Source: Scylla paramamosain (taxonomy: Eukaryota > Arthropoda > Malacostraca > Decapoda > Portunidae). Taken from it: a DNA stretch of 64,000 nt. Within the stretch, counting starts at the first letter, position 1. Every line of letters begins with the position of its first letter. Positions 48,860 through 63,787 of the stretch are shown in pieces. Location of the stretch: positions 13,948,267 through 14,012,266 of the forward strand of contig NC_087171.1 of NCBI RefSeq assembly GCF_035594125.1, read 5' to 3'. A program made the position numbers and the translations under genes. Under the pieces are notes generated by a model. The model was given only the letters and a program-made list of their open reading frames with translations, was not told the DNA's origin and did no database searches.

Positions 48860-50468
48860 GAAATTACCTGATGAAACTATGCCTCAGGCACTAAGAACAC
48901 GCACGCACTGGCATCGGTAATAAGCCACTGACCGCGACGACGTCACTCAAACATAAATCAACAAAGAAACGGGGAAAAAAACAAAGAAATAAATTAAAGT
49001 AGCTCATCGCTCGGTACACGCTAGACTGAAAATTCCTGCTCGAATCGTCACCAACAGCAGTAGCCTGGAGCGCCAGGTGGGCAGATGCCACCACTGTGCG
49101 CGGGTGCGGTGGGTGAGTGAACAGCAGTAACACCACCGACTATTTATCTCTCAACTGTATTCCTTCACCTTCCAGTGAGGAAACTGACCGTATATGTAGA
49201 GTGTACATCAAGCAGAGGTTCACACTCCCTCACTGCCGCCTCCACATCCTGGTGTTCGGGACGCTGCCGTGAAGGCGTGCCGGGTTTTTATTTCTCCGGC
49301 ATGAAGGCGTTTCATTCTCCACTACTGGTGAGGCGGCGGATTAGGCGGGTCCTCAGGGCATACAGTTTTTCTAGTTCAGCTTTAGCAACACACCAGGATC
49401 TCAGATAACTTTGTGACGTATTTCAGTTTTAAAGGTGATCCAGAGATATGAAGGCTCCTACCCTCGTCCAGAAGGACTGACTAAATAACATCTTCCACTC
49501 ACATTGCAAATCAACAAGGAACGAAATTCGGAAAATAATAAGTGTTTGCAACTTGCCAGTCCGCTAATATTAATAAGTATCAATTATTTGGTATATTAGG
49601 AGAAGAGTGGCGTTCTGTGGACTTTTAAATGTTTTTTGCAGTCCTCTTTTTTTCATATTTGCATGTGAAAAAAAAAAAACTCCAGGATTGCTACGCGTCC
49701 ACAAGGAGTGGCACCTAACGTGATCCACAGCCCGCCGGTCCTGCCTCCATGCATATACATAAACATGCGAGTGTGTCGTCACCGCGGGATCCTCACTCGA
49801 TGACCACAGGACGTCAATATTCTGGAGGAACATCACAGCCCAGCCTTGCCTCGTGCACTGCTGAGCCACTGGGAGGAGGCTGGACCGCACGTTACCGCAG
49901 GAGGCTTTTAGGTGAGGGGCAGAGGAAGAGAAGGAATCGGAAACTGTAGCAGGGAATGAACACAAGAATAATTTCTGCAAGAAGGAATGAAACAGACAAC
50001 CCGAGCACTTCTCTGCCTTCCTCCCCTCTAAAAAAAAAAGGTTTTTCCACTATTTGTTTTGGTCACGAAACCTTACTTTTCCTTTATTTACCACTCTTGT
50101 CACCTCCTATTCTAATATATTACCTTTTGCTCCTCCTGCTCCTCCTGCTCCTGCTGCTGCTGCTCCTTTTCCCCATTTCCTCCGTGTCTTAACTTGGATG
50201 CTGTACGAGTAAGGGAGGAAAGGGCTGCCAAACTATATCGCTTATCCTTCCCCCTTTCCTGCCTTGGTTGTGTCCCGCGCCATATCTCAGGCTGTAACTC
50301 CAGTCCTCTCGAGACCTCGTTGAGAGCCGAGCGTCAGAGGCGAGTTGATGAAGGGTATGGAGCTGGCAAGGGGAGGAGGCACCTGGGACGCTGAAGTGTT
50401 GCTGCCTCTTGATGGCCGCAAGGGTAGATGTGTGTGAAGGAGTCTGTTAACACCACAACGAACACCAG
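48856..50468. other. 1.6-kb low-copy spacer
   Basis: A CTGCTC-type triplet run lies at 50132-50168. Several frames of 66-136 codons overlap each other on both strands without motifs. No gene is supported. Confidence 0.5.
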
Positions 50469-50900
50469 CTGAAGAAGAGGGCGACGAAGAGAAGGAGGAG
50501 GAAGAGGACAATAGCAAGACAAAGGAGAAGGTGGACGAGTAGAATAAGGAGAAAGACGACGGAGAGAATGAGAATAAGAATGAGGAAAAGGAGGAGGACG
50601 ACGAGAAGAGGAAGAAGGAGGAAGAGGAGGATGAGGAAGAAGGAGGAGGAGGACGAGAAGAAGAAGAAGAAGAAGAAGAAGAAAAAGAAAAAGAAGAAGG
50701 AAGACGAGGAGATGGAGGAGGAGGAGGACGAGAAGGAAGAGAAGGAAGAGGATGAGGAGAAGGAGGACAAGGACGAGGACGAGGAGAAGGAGAGGGGATG
50801 GAAAAGGACAGGGAGGAAGACGAGGAAAAAGAGAAAGAGGAGGAGGAGGAGGAGGAGGAGGAGGATGACAACGACGACGAGAAGGAAGCAGGTGTTCTTT
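50469..50900. repeat. GGA/GAA polypurine tract
   Basis: About 430 bp are nearly all purine on the plus strand, in imperfect GAG, GAA and GAC triplets. Glu/Lys and Ser/Leu frames of up to 207 codons over it are artefacts. It is a triplex candidate. Confidence 0.93.
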
Positions 50901-51039
50901 GGGAGAAATTATGTTGTCATGAGAAAAATTTGGCAAGTGAAGAAGACGGTAGAACACAAACAGGTGAGGTATCCCAGAGTTTACCTGTGAAATTACGATT
51001 AATTAACGCACGTAACCTACTCATCCATTCACTTGCGCG

Positions 51040-51250
51040 GTAATTTTTCAGTTGTTAATTTCGGATCCAAAGCAGTACAGTACATTTCCTTTCTCCTTTA
51101 GTAGTTGCTTTACAGAAAATTAACAAGCGCTATTCTGTCCCCCGATAATTACAGCGCAGCGGAAGTCCTTTTTGCTGCACGTGTATTAATAAAAGGCGCC
51201 ATCTCATTTGCTTTGCCGGTGCCTCGTTGTAGTGTCGAGAATAATTGAGT
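51040..51250. promoter_or_regulatory. Possible conserved regulatory segment (weak)
   Basis: This is unique DNA between a purine tract and a (GA)n array. It contains GTGTATTAATAAAAGGCGCC (51181-51200) and GATAATTACAGCGC, mixing homeodomain-like cores with GGCGCC. Confidence 0.2.
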
Positions 51251-51293
51251 TTTATAGTAATTAGTATAACACAGAGGCTCTCACCCTATTGTT

Positions 51294-51300
<7 letters not shown>

Positions 51301-51378
<78 letters not shown>
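51301..51378. repeat. (GA)n array
   Basis: An uninterrupted GA array. Confidence 0.97.
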
Positions 51379-51381
<3 letters not shown>

Positions 51382-51389
51382 CGACATTG

Positions 51390-51438
51390 GTAGTAATGGT
51401 GGTAGTAACAGCAGTAATAATGATAGTAGTAATAGTGA

Positions 51439-51487
<49 letters not shown>

Positions 51488-51600
51488 TGTAGTAGTAGCA
51501 GTAAAAGTAGTAGTAACAGCAGCAGTCGTAGTAATAATGATAACAGCAGAAGTAATACTGAAATTAAAACAACAACAACAACAACAATAACAACAACAAG
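51390..51600. repeat. (AGT)n then (ACA)n
   Basis: AGT triplets with AAT/GAT variants include a pure run at about 51438-51486. They pass into ACA triplets at 51568-51600. Confidence 0.94.
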
Positions 51601-51704
51601 TATAATGGTGGTCATAATGGCGGTGTTCCTGGTGCAGCACAACACCGATCAATCAGTGGCCACCGCCCTGTGCTCTTATTTACAGCCCTGGTGGTGGCGG
51701 CCGC

Positions 51705-51900
51705 ACAACGTATTACTGACGCGTGCATTAGTCTGACGCATTTTATGGCGCGCAACACCACGTCCACATAACTCAGACATGCACCCGATGGCGGCGTGTT
51801 AGCGGCCGATACAAGGGATAGTGGCGCCATAAATTGCCGATAAGCATTTATATTTTACGGTGGCGCCGCTCGCTTAAGCAGGCGTGCATCTTGTTTTATT
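51705..51900. promoter_or_regulatory. Possible conserved regulatory segment (weak)
   Basis: CpG-rich unique DNA with TTTTATGGCG, GTGGCGCCATAAATTGCC and TATTTTACGGTGGCGCCG. GGCGCC occurs at 51823 and 51862, each next to a TTTATGG/TTTACGG-type site of the kind bound by Caudal and posterior Hox proteins. Inference from motif style only. Confidence 0.2.
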
Positions 51901-52201
51901 GCTGTGTGACGGATGGTGAGGCCGTGATGGATGTGCTGGGTGTGATCGTTCCCGCCTCGCGTTATCCTACCTCCTCAGGCCACCTACAGCTGTCTCTTTA
52001 ACTTAAATGTCACAGAAACTTTGCTACGTATTTTCCATGTCTGTTCGTTACATTATAAGTGAGTGCGTGAGTGACTGAGTGAGTGTGTGTGTGTGTGCGT
52101 GTGTGTCATCCAGTCTTTTTCTTCCGTCTGTTCGCCTGTCTGTCTTTTTGTCAGCGAGTAAGTCAGTCTGTTTGTGGCCTTGTGTTTGTCAGTAATTCGT
52201 T

Positions 52202-52329
<128 letters not shown>

Positions 52330-52489
52330 AATTCACGTGGTGCAGATTGGTGGTGACACGCCCCCTCTATACACTATTCCTAAGGTCTTTGTTGTGCATC
52401 AGTTCCCATTTGTACCATATCCAATTTGTCGTTCTCCTCTGTGTATATATTTTTTTCCCAATCCTTTTCAGTCTTTTCGCTCTACAATA

Positions 52490-52580
52490 TTTTTATTTAT
52501 TTATTTATTCTATTTTTCATTTATTTATTTATTTTTTTTATGTTTTTTTTTATTCATTTATTTTTATTATTTTTTTTTAC
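52490..52580. repeat. TTTA/poly-T rich tract
   Basis: Degenerate TTTA and ATTT tetramers with T-runs. Confidence 0.9.
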
Positions 52581-52767
52581 TGTGAGACCCGCAAGGCTTT
52601 TAGTTTCCATGAATTTTTGATAGCAGTGCGTAGTGCGAGTCTCGTTCAGTGTCTGTGCATGATAAAGCTAAGGTTCGTGTTCTTTACCAGCACAACGGCT
52701 TCGTTCTCACGTTATCCATAGGTCAGTATCTTTTCTGTGTAAACATCGCACCCATACCACACTTACA

Positions 52768-52769
<2 letters not shown>

Positions 52770-52860
<91 letters not shown>
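52770..52860. repeat. (CT)n array
   Basis: An uninterrupted CT array. Confidence 0.97.
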
Positions 52861-52862
<2 letters not shown>

Positions 52863-53023
52863 CTTCTATCTTCACCATTTTCTTATTTATTTTTAAACGC
52901 TTTGCTTCTTCACCAAGATTGTTTTCAAAGGCCATAGATGAAGAGTGAGGCTGTCATGTTTTTTTTTTTTTCTGTTGATAATGCAGACTCCTTGTTATGA
53001 CTGTGTGGTGACCCTACACCACA

Positions 53024-53237
53024 TTAACCCTTTCGCCACTATTTGACACATCTTTCCATAATCACTAACCATTCTGAGACATTTCTTCTTGTTCTACAGT
53101 CACCTTTAAATACTGCATTGGCTAGAAATTTCAAAATCTATTCTTTTAATCCCTTTTTTTGTTTTAGACGCTCATAAAGGTTTCATACATTGTTTTTTAG
53201 TGTCGAAATTTGTTGCATATCGCAGGGAAAGGGTTAA
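53024..53237 (-). mobile_element. TTAA-flanked MITE, copy 2
   Basis: A 214-bp unit lies between TTAA ends. It begins TTAACCCTTTCGCC and ends GCAGGGAAAGGGTTAA, so the termini are inverted repeats of about 11 bp. Its reverse complement aligns along its length with 24784-24998 (TTTATGAGCGTCTA, TGTAGAACAAG, ATGTCTCAGA, GATTATGGAA). It is non-coding and fits a piggyBac-type MITE. Confidence 0.82.
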
Positions 53238-53446
53238 GTATTACATTACGCAAAGGCGGAAGAAAATAAGAAAAGAAAACTAAATGCGGAAGAAGACTAC
53301 AAATCAATACATCTCGGTCACGACAGCTAGAACCACAAAGACACCTTTGAAAACCCCGATGACCTCCTCTAGCGCCTGTTAAAAGTGGTTCAGGTAGAGA
53401 TGCTGGAAACGTGTGGGAATACTGACCTCACTCATAACTGTGAGAT

Positions 53447-53490
53447 GGTGTGGTGGTGGTGGTGGTGGTGGTGGTGGCGGCGGTGGTGGT
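53447..53490. repeat. (GGT)n array
   Basis: GGT triplets with GGC variants. Confidence 0.95.
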
Positions 53491-53852
53491 AAGGCATTCC
53501 TCGACCTGACGTGATCAATGATGTTTCTCGTTGATCTCTGCAGCCTTCCCCCTGCAGGGCGATCACCGCTGCACACACTCCCTCTCGTCCAGAATACTTT
53601 TATTTTTCTGCAGATAGATAGGGAAATTCTGCGGCAAAAACATAGGAAAGTAGGAAATCGTCTTTTTTCATTATTCCTATCAGTAAGGGAAACTGTACGT
53701 TAAATTACATTGAAAGGAAACTGTCTCTGTTGTTGCTTTAAGTTGAAGGAAAACATTTTAAAATGAGACTATCTTGTAAATCATACCAATTGGAAATTTG
53801 TAGACTTCATAAGAATAACAATGAAAATATTTTGTTCCATTGTTATCATAAA
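53491..53852. other. Low-copy spacer
   Basis: No gene is recognised. Confidence 0.5.
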
Positions 53853-53921
53853 GAAGGAAAAAATGAGTAAACTATAATATCAACTTTCTGTTGATATTAT
53901 AGTTTACTCATTTTTTCCTTC
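53853..53921. repeat. Perfect 32-bp inverted repeat, 5-nt loop
   Basis: The left arm is 53853-53884, the spacer TTTCT is 53885-53889, and the right arm is 53890-53921. All 32 positions pair, starting GAAGGAAAAAATGAG and ending at CAAC/GTTG. It is not a simple repeat. Confidence 0.97.
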
Positions 53922-54122
53922 GTGGCGCTAGCAACAATATCGATAAAAAAAAGAGATCGTTAAGAAATAATGAAGCATCGAAGCTGTGTGAGCCAGTGTG
54001 TTAACTTCAATCCCCTTCCACGATGCTTGACTGAGTGCTACAGACAAAGTGATATTATGAAACCTGATACAGCTAAGGGAATTTTCTACCGCATGGTATA
54101 GTGATGCTTACGAATGTAGGAA

Positions 54123-54124
<2 letters not shown>

Positions 54125-54182
<58 letters not shown>
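54125..54182. repeat. (GT)n array
   Basis: An uninterrupted GT array. Confidence 0.97.
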
Positions 54183-54183
<1 letters not shown>

Positions 54184-54668
54184 AGAGGCACTACAACATA
54201 CAGCAATATACCTGACATTCAAGATATTTTTTTCATTTACGCTATTAAAAGGAAAACTCATCTGTAAATGAGACCTGTACACACTGTGGATTAATACAAA
54301 GGAAATGAGTGAGTTATTGTAGAGCATCCTGTTATGCTCAGTCTTTTCATGCGTCCTCGTGCAGGTTTGCTCTCTGAGCATCTGTGGTGCGGCTCTCACT
54401 GCCTGGGAAAGTAAAAAAATTGGAAACTTTACCCGATTTAGAGATGTATCCTAAAAGATGATAACAGAATTTCCAGGAAATATGTTTTTTTTTTTTTTCA
54501 AGATTATTATATTCTATAAAGATTGAATATGTTATTAAATAGCATTGATGCCTGGGAGAATATGTACTGTTAGATAGAACTGTGCTGTTACTATTTTGCA
54601 GCAATAGTTGTCCTGACAAAACACATTACAGGTTGATTATGATAGCAGTTCATATGCTTATTATGGGC

Positions 54669-54935
<267 letters not shown>

Positions 54936-55930
54936 GCACATACATAAATATGTACATAGGTACATGATTCTATTAGGGTAGACGTTGGCATATGAAAGAA
55001 TTTACAGTGAAAATTGTTAATTTTTTTTTGCTTTACAGATCTACAAAGATTACATTAGCGTCAAAGTTATTTACTGGTATTTCAAGGAATACATTATTTT
55101 GCTTACGAATGAATAATGATATTCATAATTCAGTTCATTTGAAACATGCTTAGTGAACTTCACAGTTATTAAACAACATGACAAAAACTTCATTTCAGTA
55201 CATTATTTTTAGCATTACAATAAATTTACTGCATGGCCGGAGAAAGACAGATAGAGAAACAGACAGATGGACAGTCTATGCATAACGTTTAAACAGAAAA
55301 TTATTCGTATTAAGCATAATTTTATCAAAATGAATGAAAAATGTTTGATGATTTCAAAGATGTGTGCGAGGTGCGTGACAGCTCTGGCCACGTGGAGAGT
55401 TGTACTCGTATTGGTGTCACGAACCGCACGTGTCGGTAATTACGAACATATTCATAAACAAGTTATGTAATTCAGGGCACCACATCGCCACCCTCATAAA
55501 CAAACTGCCTAAGTAATTTTTCGACGATTTCCGAATTTCTGCTTAGATGAACCCTCGTCATCACGCGGTGCACTCACTGGTACATTTGCTGTTATCCTGT
55601 CTGTGATATGACATTTGCCAGAACTTTTCTGCTTTAGTTATGAAAAGAAAATATCTTGATTTCCCAAGAAACGAAAAAAAAAAAAATGATTTGTTATGAA
55701 TTTGACGATATAGCCTCTCTTGCAGCGGCAAGTTAGTGCAAGAGTTGACGATGTAAGGGAACGGAATCTCGGTGGTACTTGAAGCTGCATTGAGGGAAAT
55801 TACTTGAGAGGCATCAGGGAGGAGCGAAGGCTTTCCGAAGAGGAGGGACACCTGGTGATTCATTCTTAATTGAGGGGACATGAGGACTGCACTGAGAACA
55901 CCGGCGATCAGAGTAATACCATTTGGTATC

Positions 55931-55933
<3 letters not shown>
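54936..55933. other. 1-kb AT-rich low-copy spacer
   Basis: A minus-strand frame at 55561-55881 (106 codons) has no motif and crosses a poly-A/T run. No gene is supported. Confidence 0.5.
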
Positions 55934-56004
<71 letters not shown>

Positions 56005-56018
56005 TGTGTGTGTGTGTG
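55934..56018. repeat. (GT)n array
   Basis: A GT array with one TATG interruption near 55998. Confidence 0.97.
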
Positions 56019-56142
56019 GCTTGTGTACAGTACGTCAAATAAAAGTTGTCTTTACTGTTGGATGGTGACGGGCGGCGGTGTCCACGTTACAAGGCCCGAC
56101 TGCTGCCTGTAAATTTGTTATGCATCAACTGACACACCTCGA

Positions 56143-59221
<3,079 letters not shown>

Positions 59222-59330
59222 AAAATCTGTACATCAAGTGATATAATTTGTATTAATTCGTATTTTTTTTTTCTCGCTCTCTTTTACAAGTGAGTTCAAT
59301 AAGGAAACGTGGGGGAAGGTGAGAATAACG

Positions 59331-59334
<4 letters not shown>

Positions 59335-59419
<85 letters not shown>
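59335..59419. repeat. (CT)n array
   Basis: An uninterrupted CT array, 114 bp after the (CA)n array. Confidence 0.97.
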
Positions 59420-59422
<3 letters not shown>

Positions 59423-59866
59423 CTTTAGCGTTAGTATATTATGCAGAAGTCGTGACGATTGTGGTGTGAAGAAATGAGGGAGGAACGACGGAAGGAGAGA
59501 CTTTGAGACGTGGAGTTGAATATTGTGGAATTGAGGTCAAGTGATTATATAATGGAGAGAGAAAGCCAGACATAAAGAGACAGATACAAAAAATACGATC
59601 AAATGAACTGAAAAGAGAGAGATATTTAGAGGAAAGTACAAACACAGACGGATAGACAGACAACAGAACGAGTGACAGAGAGGAAAATGTGATAATGGAT
59701 ATAATAAAAAAAGGTAATGAGGGACAATATTGATGACGGATTTTAATCACCGCCATTTTCTTGGGATAAGAGACTCTTGTTACACTTCTTGACGTTAACG
59801 ATTAATTATGAATGAAAAATTGATCTTTAACTTTACTCAGTTGAATCATGACATGTTCTACTATAT

Positions 59867-59868
59867 AT

Positions 59869-59925
<57 letters not shown>

Positions 59926-60100
59926 CACTGCTGCTGCTACTACTACATTTTTTTTCTTTTCTTTCTTTATTTACGTCCAAGCTCCTTTAAAACGGCAGGG
60001 CCTACTACTACTACTTCTACTACTACTACTACTACTACTACTACCACTTTATTTTTTTCCTTCTTTATTTACGTCCAAGTTCCTCTAAAACGGCATGGCT
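59867..60100 (+). repeat. Composite tandem duplication with (TAC)n
   Basis: A (TAC)n run, a T-rich stretch and CTTTATTTACGTCCAAG plus AAAACGGCA occur twice in the same order. The first copy is about 59867-60000 and the second about 60001-60100. The whole composite was duplicated, not just the triplets. Confidence 0.9.
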
Positions 60101-60150
60101 ACGACTGTGCTTCTTAACAGGATTTCGATTTTGATAACGGTTAACCAAAG

Positions 60151-60226
60151 TGGGAGCGCGTTGGTTCAGGAGGTGGCGCGTCTGACTTCAATGCAGGAAG
60201 TCCCGCGTTCGAATCCTGGTTTACAA
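60151..60226 (+). mobile_element. tRNA-derived SINE head
   Basis: TGGTTCAGGAGG at 60162 fits the A box TRGYNNANNNGG exactly. GTTCGAATC at 60207 fits the B box GWTCRANNC exactly, and the 45-bp spacing is normal for pol III promoters. The would-be acceptor ends do not pair, so this is not a tRNA gene. A SINE body probably continues to about 60470. Confidence 0.7.
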
Positions 60227-60275
60227 TCGGGATGTTCTCTGGTGACTGCCCGCAGCTAGATTCGCCTTGGATTGA

Positions 60276-60503
60276 ATGGATACTGAGAAGTTAAAGGAGG
60301 CGGACGAAGGAACTGGCCACCCTACTCTGTATGCCGTGGATCAGTTGGCGCTACATGCCCGTCAACTACGTTTTACAAGTGCGACACGAGTGGATGCCCT
60401 TCTCAACCTCGGAGAACAGCCAAGAGTCGAACCCGTGCGCCTAGTGCAAACAGGAACTTTTATTGTAAAATGCTCGTGGATTATTAAGTACAGCAAGCAA
60501 ACC

Positions 60504-60539
<36 letters not shown>

Positions 60540-60551
60540 AGTCATGTATAA
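60276..60551 (+). CDS. Open frame in the probable SINE body (doubtful)
   Basis: A 91-codon ATG frame reads MDTEKLKEADEGTGHPTLYA and ends inside a (GT)n array. It directly follows the tRNA-like head, so it is more likely the non-coding SINE body than a gene. SINE bodies do not encode protein. Confidence 0.1.
60509..60537. repeat. (GT)n array
   Basis: A GT array of about 14 units. Confidence 0.95.
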
Positions 60552-61005
60552 GCGCCACAACTTCTGTGTCCTTATCCGTCTTTAGATACTCGAACTTTCG
60601 AGGGATATTCTGCGTCGTTCCTAGTGAATTCTTGACCCATAAATATCCATAAGGCAATTAGGCTATTAGAGAGAGAGTTACTTACCTCTACATAATTACT
60701 TGAAGAGACCAAATTGGTGTACAAAGACAACAGTTTGTCCCTGTTGAAAGCTTTGGTGACCCAGCCGCTGCCCTGGTCACGCTGCAGAGAGCGAGGAGAG
60801 GCAACCAGAACCCCGAGAACAGAAAGCTCCTTTGGGTCTTGTGAGACTTGATTTCCTTATGTGTGTAACGAAGTGGATTAAAATCAGACTCACATGAACA
60901 CATCGATCTCGGTGCTGCTTTTTGTAACTCCTGCTGCTGATATCTTGTTGCGGCGCCTTCCCTTTTTAAAATCAGTCAATCAACCTGCTTCTAAAATATT
61001 ACTGT

Positions 61006-61040
61006 TGCTGCTGCTACTACTACTACTACTACTACTACTG

Positions 61041-61073
<33 letters not shown>

Positions 61074-61145
61074 ATAATAATAATAATAATAATAAAATAC
61101 TACTACTACTACTACTACTACTAGTACACACACACACACACACAC
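61006..61145. repeat. (CTA)n-(AAT)n-(CTA)n-(CA)n compound array
   Basis: CTA triplets change to AATAAT at 61073-61095, return to CTA to 61123 and end in (CA)n. Confidence 0.95.
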
Positions 61146-62012
61146 ATAACGTCATTTAGAAACAAATCACTCTGGATTCCTAAGCCTCACAACGTCAGGG
61201 AGCGTGAGTCAGTCAGTCAAGTCCAACGTGTGAGCACATTTCGTTTCGGTTCACGCGTCGTAACACGGGTTTGGTCACGTTCGTGTGGCTGTGTGTCACG
61301 CCGCGTTATGCTTTGGACCGTAACTGTGGCAAATATTTGGTTATAGGTTGTCACTCCATAAAAAGTTGTGTGCTTTTATCGTCACGACTACTTGCATCAC
61401 ATTCCTGTTCCGGCGTTTGTGGGGAGAAATATCCAATGGTGCCTGTACCTCTGACTGTTATGACTGCTCCCAAAACTTGATCAAATGGCCTGGTGCAAGT
61501 TTAGCTAATGATTTTGAAACGCCTCTGATAACAAAAGATATCAAGTAATTTAATCTTTTTTAGTGACTGATTCAAATTTACTTAAATTCTTCCCATTAGA
61601 AATACAAGGAAATAACGAGTGTGCGAGTGGCTAGTTAATTGATCTACGAGTACACTTGCCAATATCTGAGTGATATCATCTTGGTGTACTGAAGTGAAGT
61701 AATTCTCTAAGTGGCTTAGCGAGATTCGAAGTAAAAAGGTTAAGCACATAAAACCATTGCGAGAGGATTGAATAATGGAGATATTGCATGAAGCATTCCT
61801 GAAGCATTGGCCGTGCGGAGTCTGCAGTGACAGGGACCAGATTATGTACTTGTGGTTAAGTCCTGAAGTGTAGCGAGCCGTCTCAGTTCTGATTCGTGTT
61901 ATAATTTCTTCAGGTTTCCAGTGTTCAGGGATTCAATGAGGTGTTTTCCAGTTAATATGAGATACACTGAAGCACGTTTATACCTGCCTACATACCTGCT
62001 GAACTCGTGTTA
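61146..62012. other. Low-copy spacer
   Basis: No gene is recognised. Frames at 61271-61548 overlap without motifs. Confidence 0.5.
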
Positions 62013-62219
62013 TTAACCCTTTCACCGGTATGGTCTTCCTTTATTAACACCTCGAGCACTGTAAAAAATGTTTCCATGGATACAGGAAGAAAAACAGAGA
62101 GAGTATAGAGTTAATCTTCTTTTTTTTTAAGCTACGTAACGATTTCTAGAGCATAAATGTCTAAAAAAGACGTAGAATGATGTAGTAAAACATTTTTCTG
62201 TAGTTAATAAAGGGGTATA
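62013..62219 (+). mobile_element. Possible degenerate third MITE copy
   Basis: The segment begins TTAACCCTTTCACCGG, like the two MITE copies. About 200 bp later it reaches AAAGGGGTA, a decayed version of the inverted end. The interior is only weakly alignable (AGAGCATAAATG against CGCTCATAAAGG), so the call rests mainly on the left end and the length. Confidence 0.3.
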
Positions 62220-62437
62220 CTGTACTCAGAATACTATTAATGTAACTACAAGGAGACATCACAGTCAGCTGTCAAACGAGGTGAAAGTTTACAGCTCACT
62301 AGTAAATCTTCTAATAAATCTTCTAATCTTCTCAGTGGATTTTAAGTACACAAGAAAATAGGAAGCCGTATGAATGCACTAAGAAAGCTATTTATTATTT
62401 TTCATTCCCATCTACTCGTACTTTGTTTGATTTTACG

Positions 62438-62438
<1 letters not shown>

Positions 62439-62480
<42 letters not shown>
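62439..62480. repeat. (GT)n array
   Basis: A GT array with one GGG interruption. Confidence 0.95.
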
Positions 62481-62484
<4 letters not shown>

Positions 62485-62728
62485 GATTGATGGCTGTGGT
62501 GCGGAGGCTTTTAGTACAAATTAAGGCTTTCATTTCCACTCTACATAGTCAGCTATCATGAATGTGGCTGCCGCTCGATTCACGGGAGTTATTTATTGAT
62601 TCATTTCGTCCAGTCCTCAGCGCCAGGCGACCTTTCGTGTTACGGCACCACGTCTGCTGCACTCACCCATTCACTCATTGCTCGTTTTGTCCCGCTGTTC
62701 CGGAATGCTGGGTTCTGAAAGGGGCATT

Positions 62729-62729
<1 letters not shown>

Positions 62730-62760
<31 letters not shown>

Positions 62761-62761
62761 T
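62730..62761. repeat. (GTA)n short array
   Basis: About ten GTA triplets. Confidence 0.95.
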
Positions 62762-62837
62762 ATATTGCAGTAGTTAAAAATAGTAATCAGTGGGTGAAGT
62801 AGAAATTGCGTTAATAGTGACTTAATTTTTATATGAT

Positions 62838-62983
62838 TGTAGTAGTAGTAGTAGTAGTGATGGTGGTGGCGGTGGTGGTGATGGTAATTGTAGTTAGCAG
62901 TAACAGCAGCTAGCGGTAGTAGCAGTAGTTAGTGCAATTGTTTATAGTAGTTGCACTAGTGGTAGTAGTAGTAGTAGTAGTAA

Positions 62984-63041
<58 letters not shown>
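62838..63041. repeat. (GTA)n/(GGT)n degenerate to pure array
   Basis: Short GTA and GGT runs at 62838-62950 lead to a mostly pure GTA array at 62958-63041. The poly-Val frame is an artefact. Confidence 0.95.
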
Positions 63042-63705
63042 CCTTTTGTTTTACTTCCTCTTTTTTTCCCTTTATATTCCTCACTTCCTTCTCCTCCTTG
63101 TCTATTATTGTCCTGTCATCGTTATTCTATTTCCACACACCTTCAGAAAATTTCCCCCATTCATTTTTACGAATATATCCTCCCCACGTCTTAGTCCACC
63201 TCTAAAATTTGTCAGGCCTTGTGGTGCGTGTGTGTGACAGGCGGGAAGAAGGATGGAGTTTTCCGCACCGTGAACGAGTGAATCTGTTTTGCTACTGTTT
63301 TGTGTACTAGTGGCAGAGAGACAACCCCCACTTACCCCAACCTTCCTTTTTATCACGAAACCTTCTCGAGGGTCTAAATTAACCTCGCCCTCCTTCCATT
63401 ATGTGGTGTGCGTGCGTGCGTGTGTGTGTGTGCTTTTTAGGAGTGTGATGGATGTGCAGTAGTGGGAGGGTGCGTTGTGAAGGAGTGATTGATTGGTTCC
63501 CTGATAGATTGATTAAAAGATGTGCTTCCGGGAGCGCTTCAAGGTATGTGGAGGGTGGTTGTGCATGGGTGAGGGAGGAGGAAGGGAATAATGTGGATGC
63601 CTCTTTGCGTGAATGAAGAGTATGGCGTAGGTGAGACAAGGGTGTGTTTGCAGGGGATGGCATGTATTGGGGTGAAGTGAGGCTCCGTATAGTGTGGGAA
63701 GAAAG
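63042..63705. other. Low-copy spacer
   Basis: GTGT-rich and GGAG-rich patches are present. No gene is recognised. Confidence 0.5.
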
Positions 63706-63787
63706 CGTATTATTATTATTATTATTATTAGTAGTAGTAGTAGTAGTGTGTGTGTGTGTGTGTGTGTAGGAGAGAGAGAGAGAGAGT
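63706..63787. repeat. (ATT)n-(AGT)n-(GT)n-(GA)n compound array
   Basis: Four different short arrays abut within about 80 bp. Confidence 0.96.

Noticed and set aside
50287..50990. Frames of 107-207 codons rich in Ser/Leu/Phe (minus) or Lys/Arg/Glu (plus)
   Set aside because: They overlap the polypurine tract in several frames and on both strands. Composition alone explains their length.
50968..50990. Third Jockey-like LINE tail from CAGAGTTTACC
   Set aside because: The match is only about 12 bases and nothing around it aligns with the other copies.
52905..52932. Another family A copy (TTTTCAAAGGCCATAGATGA)
   Set aside because: Only about 15 bases match the core and no other block follows in order. 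The GGCAGCCTTTGAGAAC block near 22320 is equally weak.
60151..60226. Functional tRNA gene
   Set aside because: The A and B boxes fit, but the acceptor ends do not pair. It is a SINE head.
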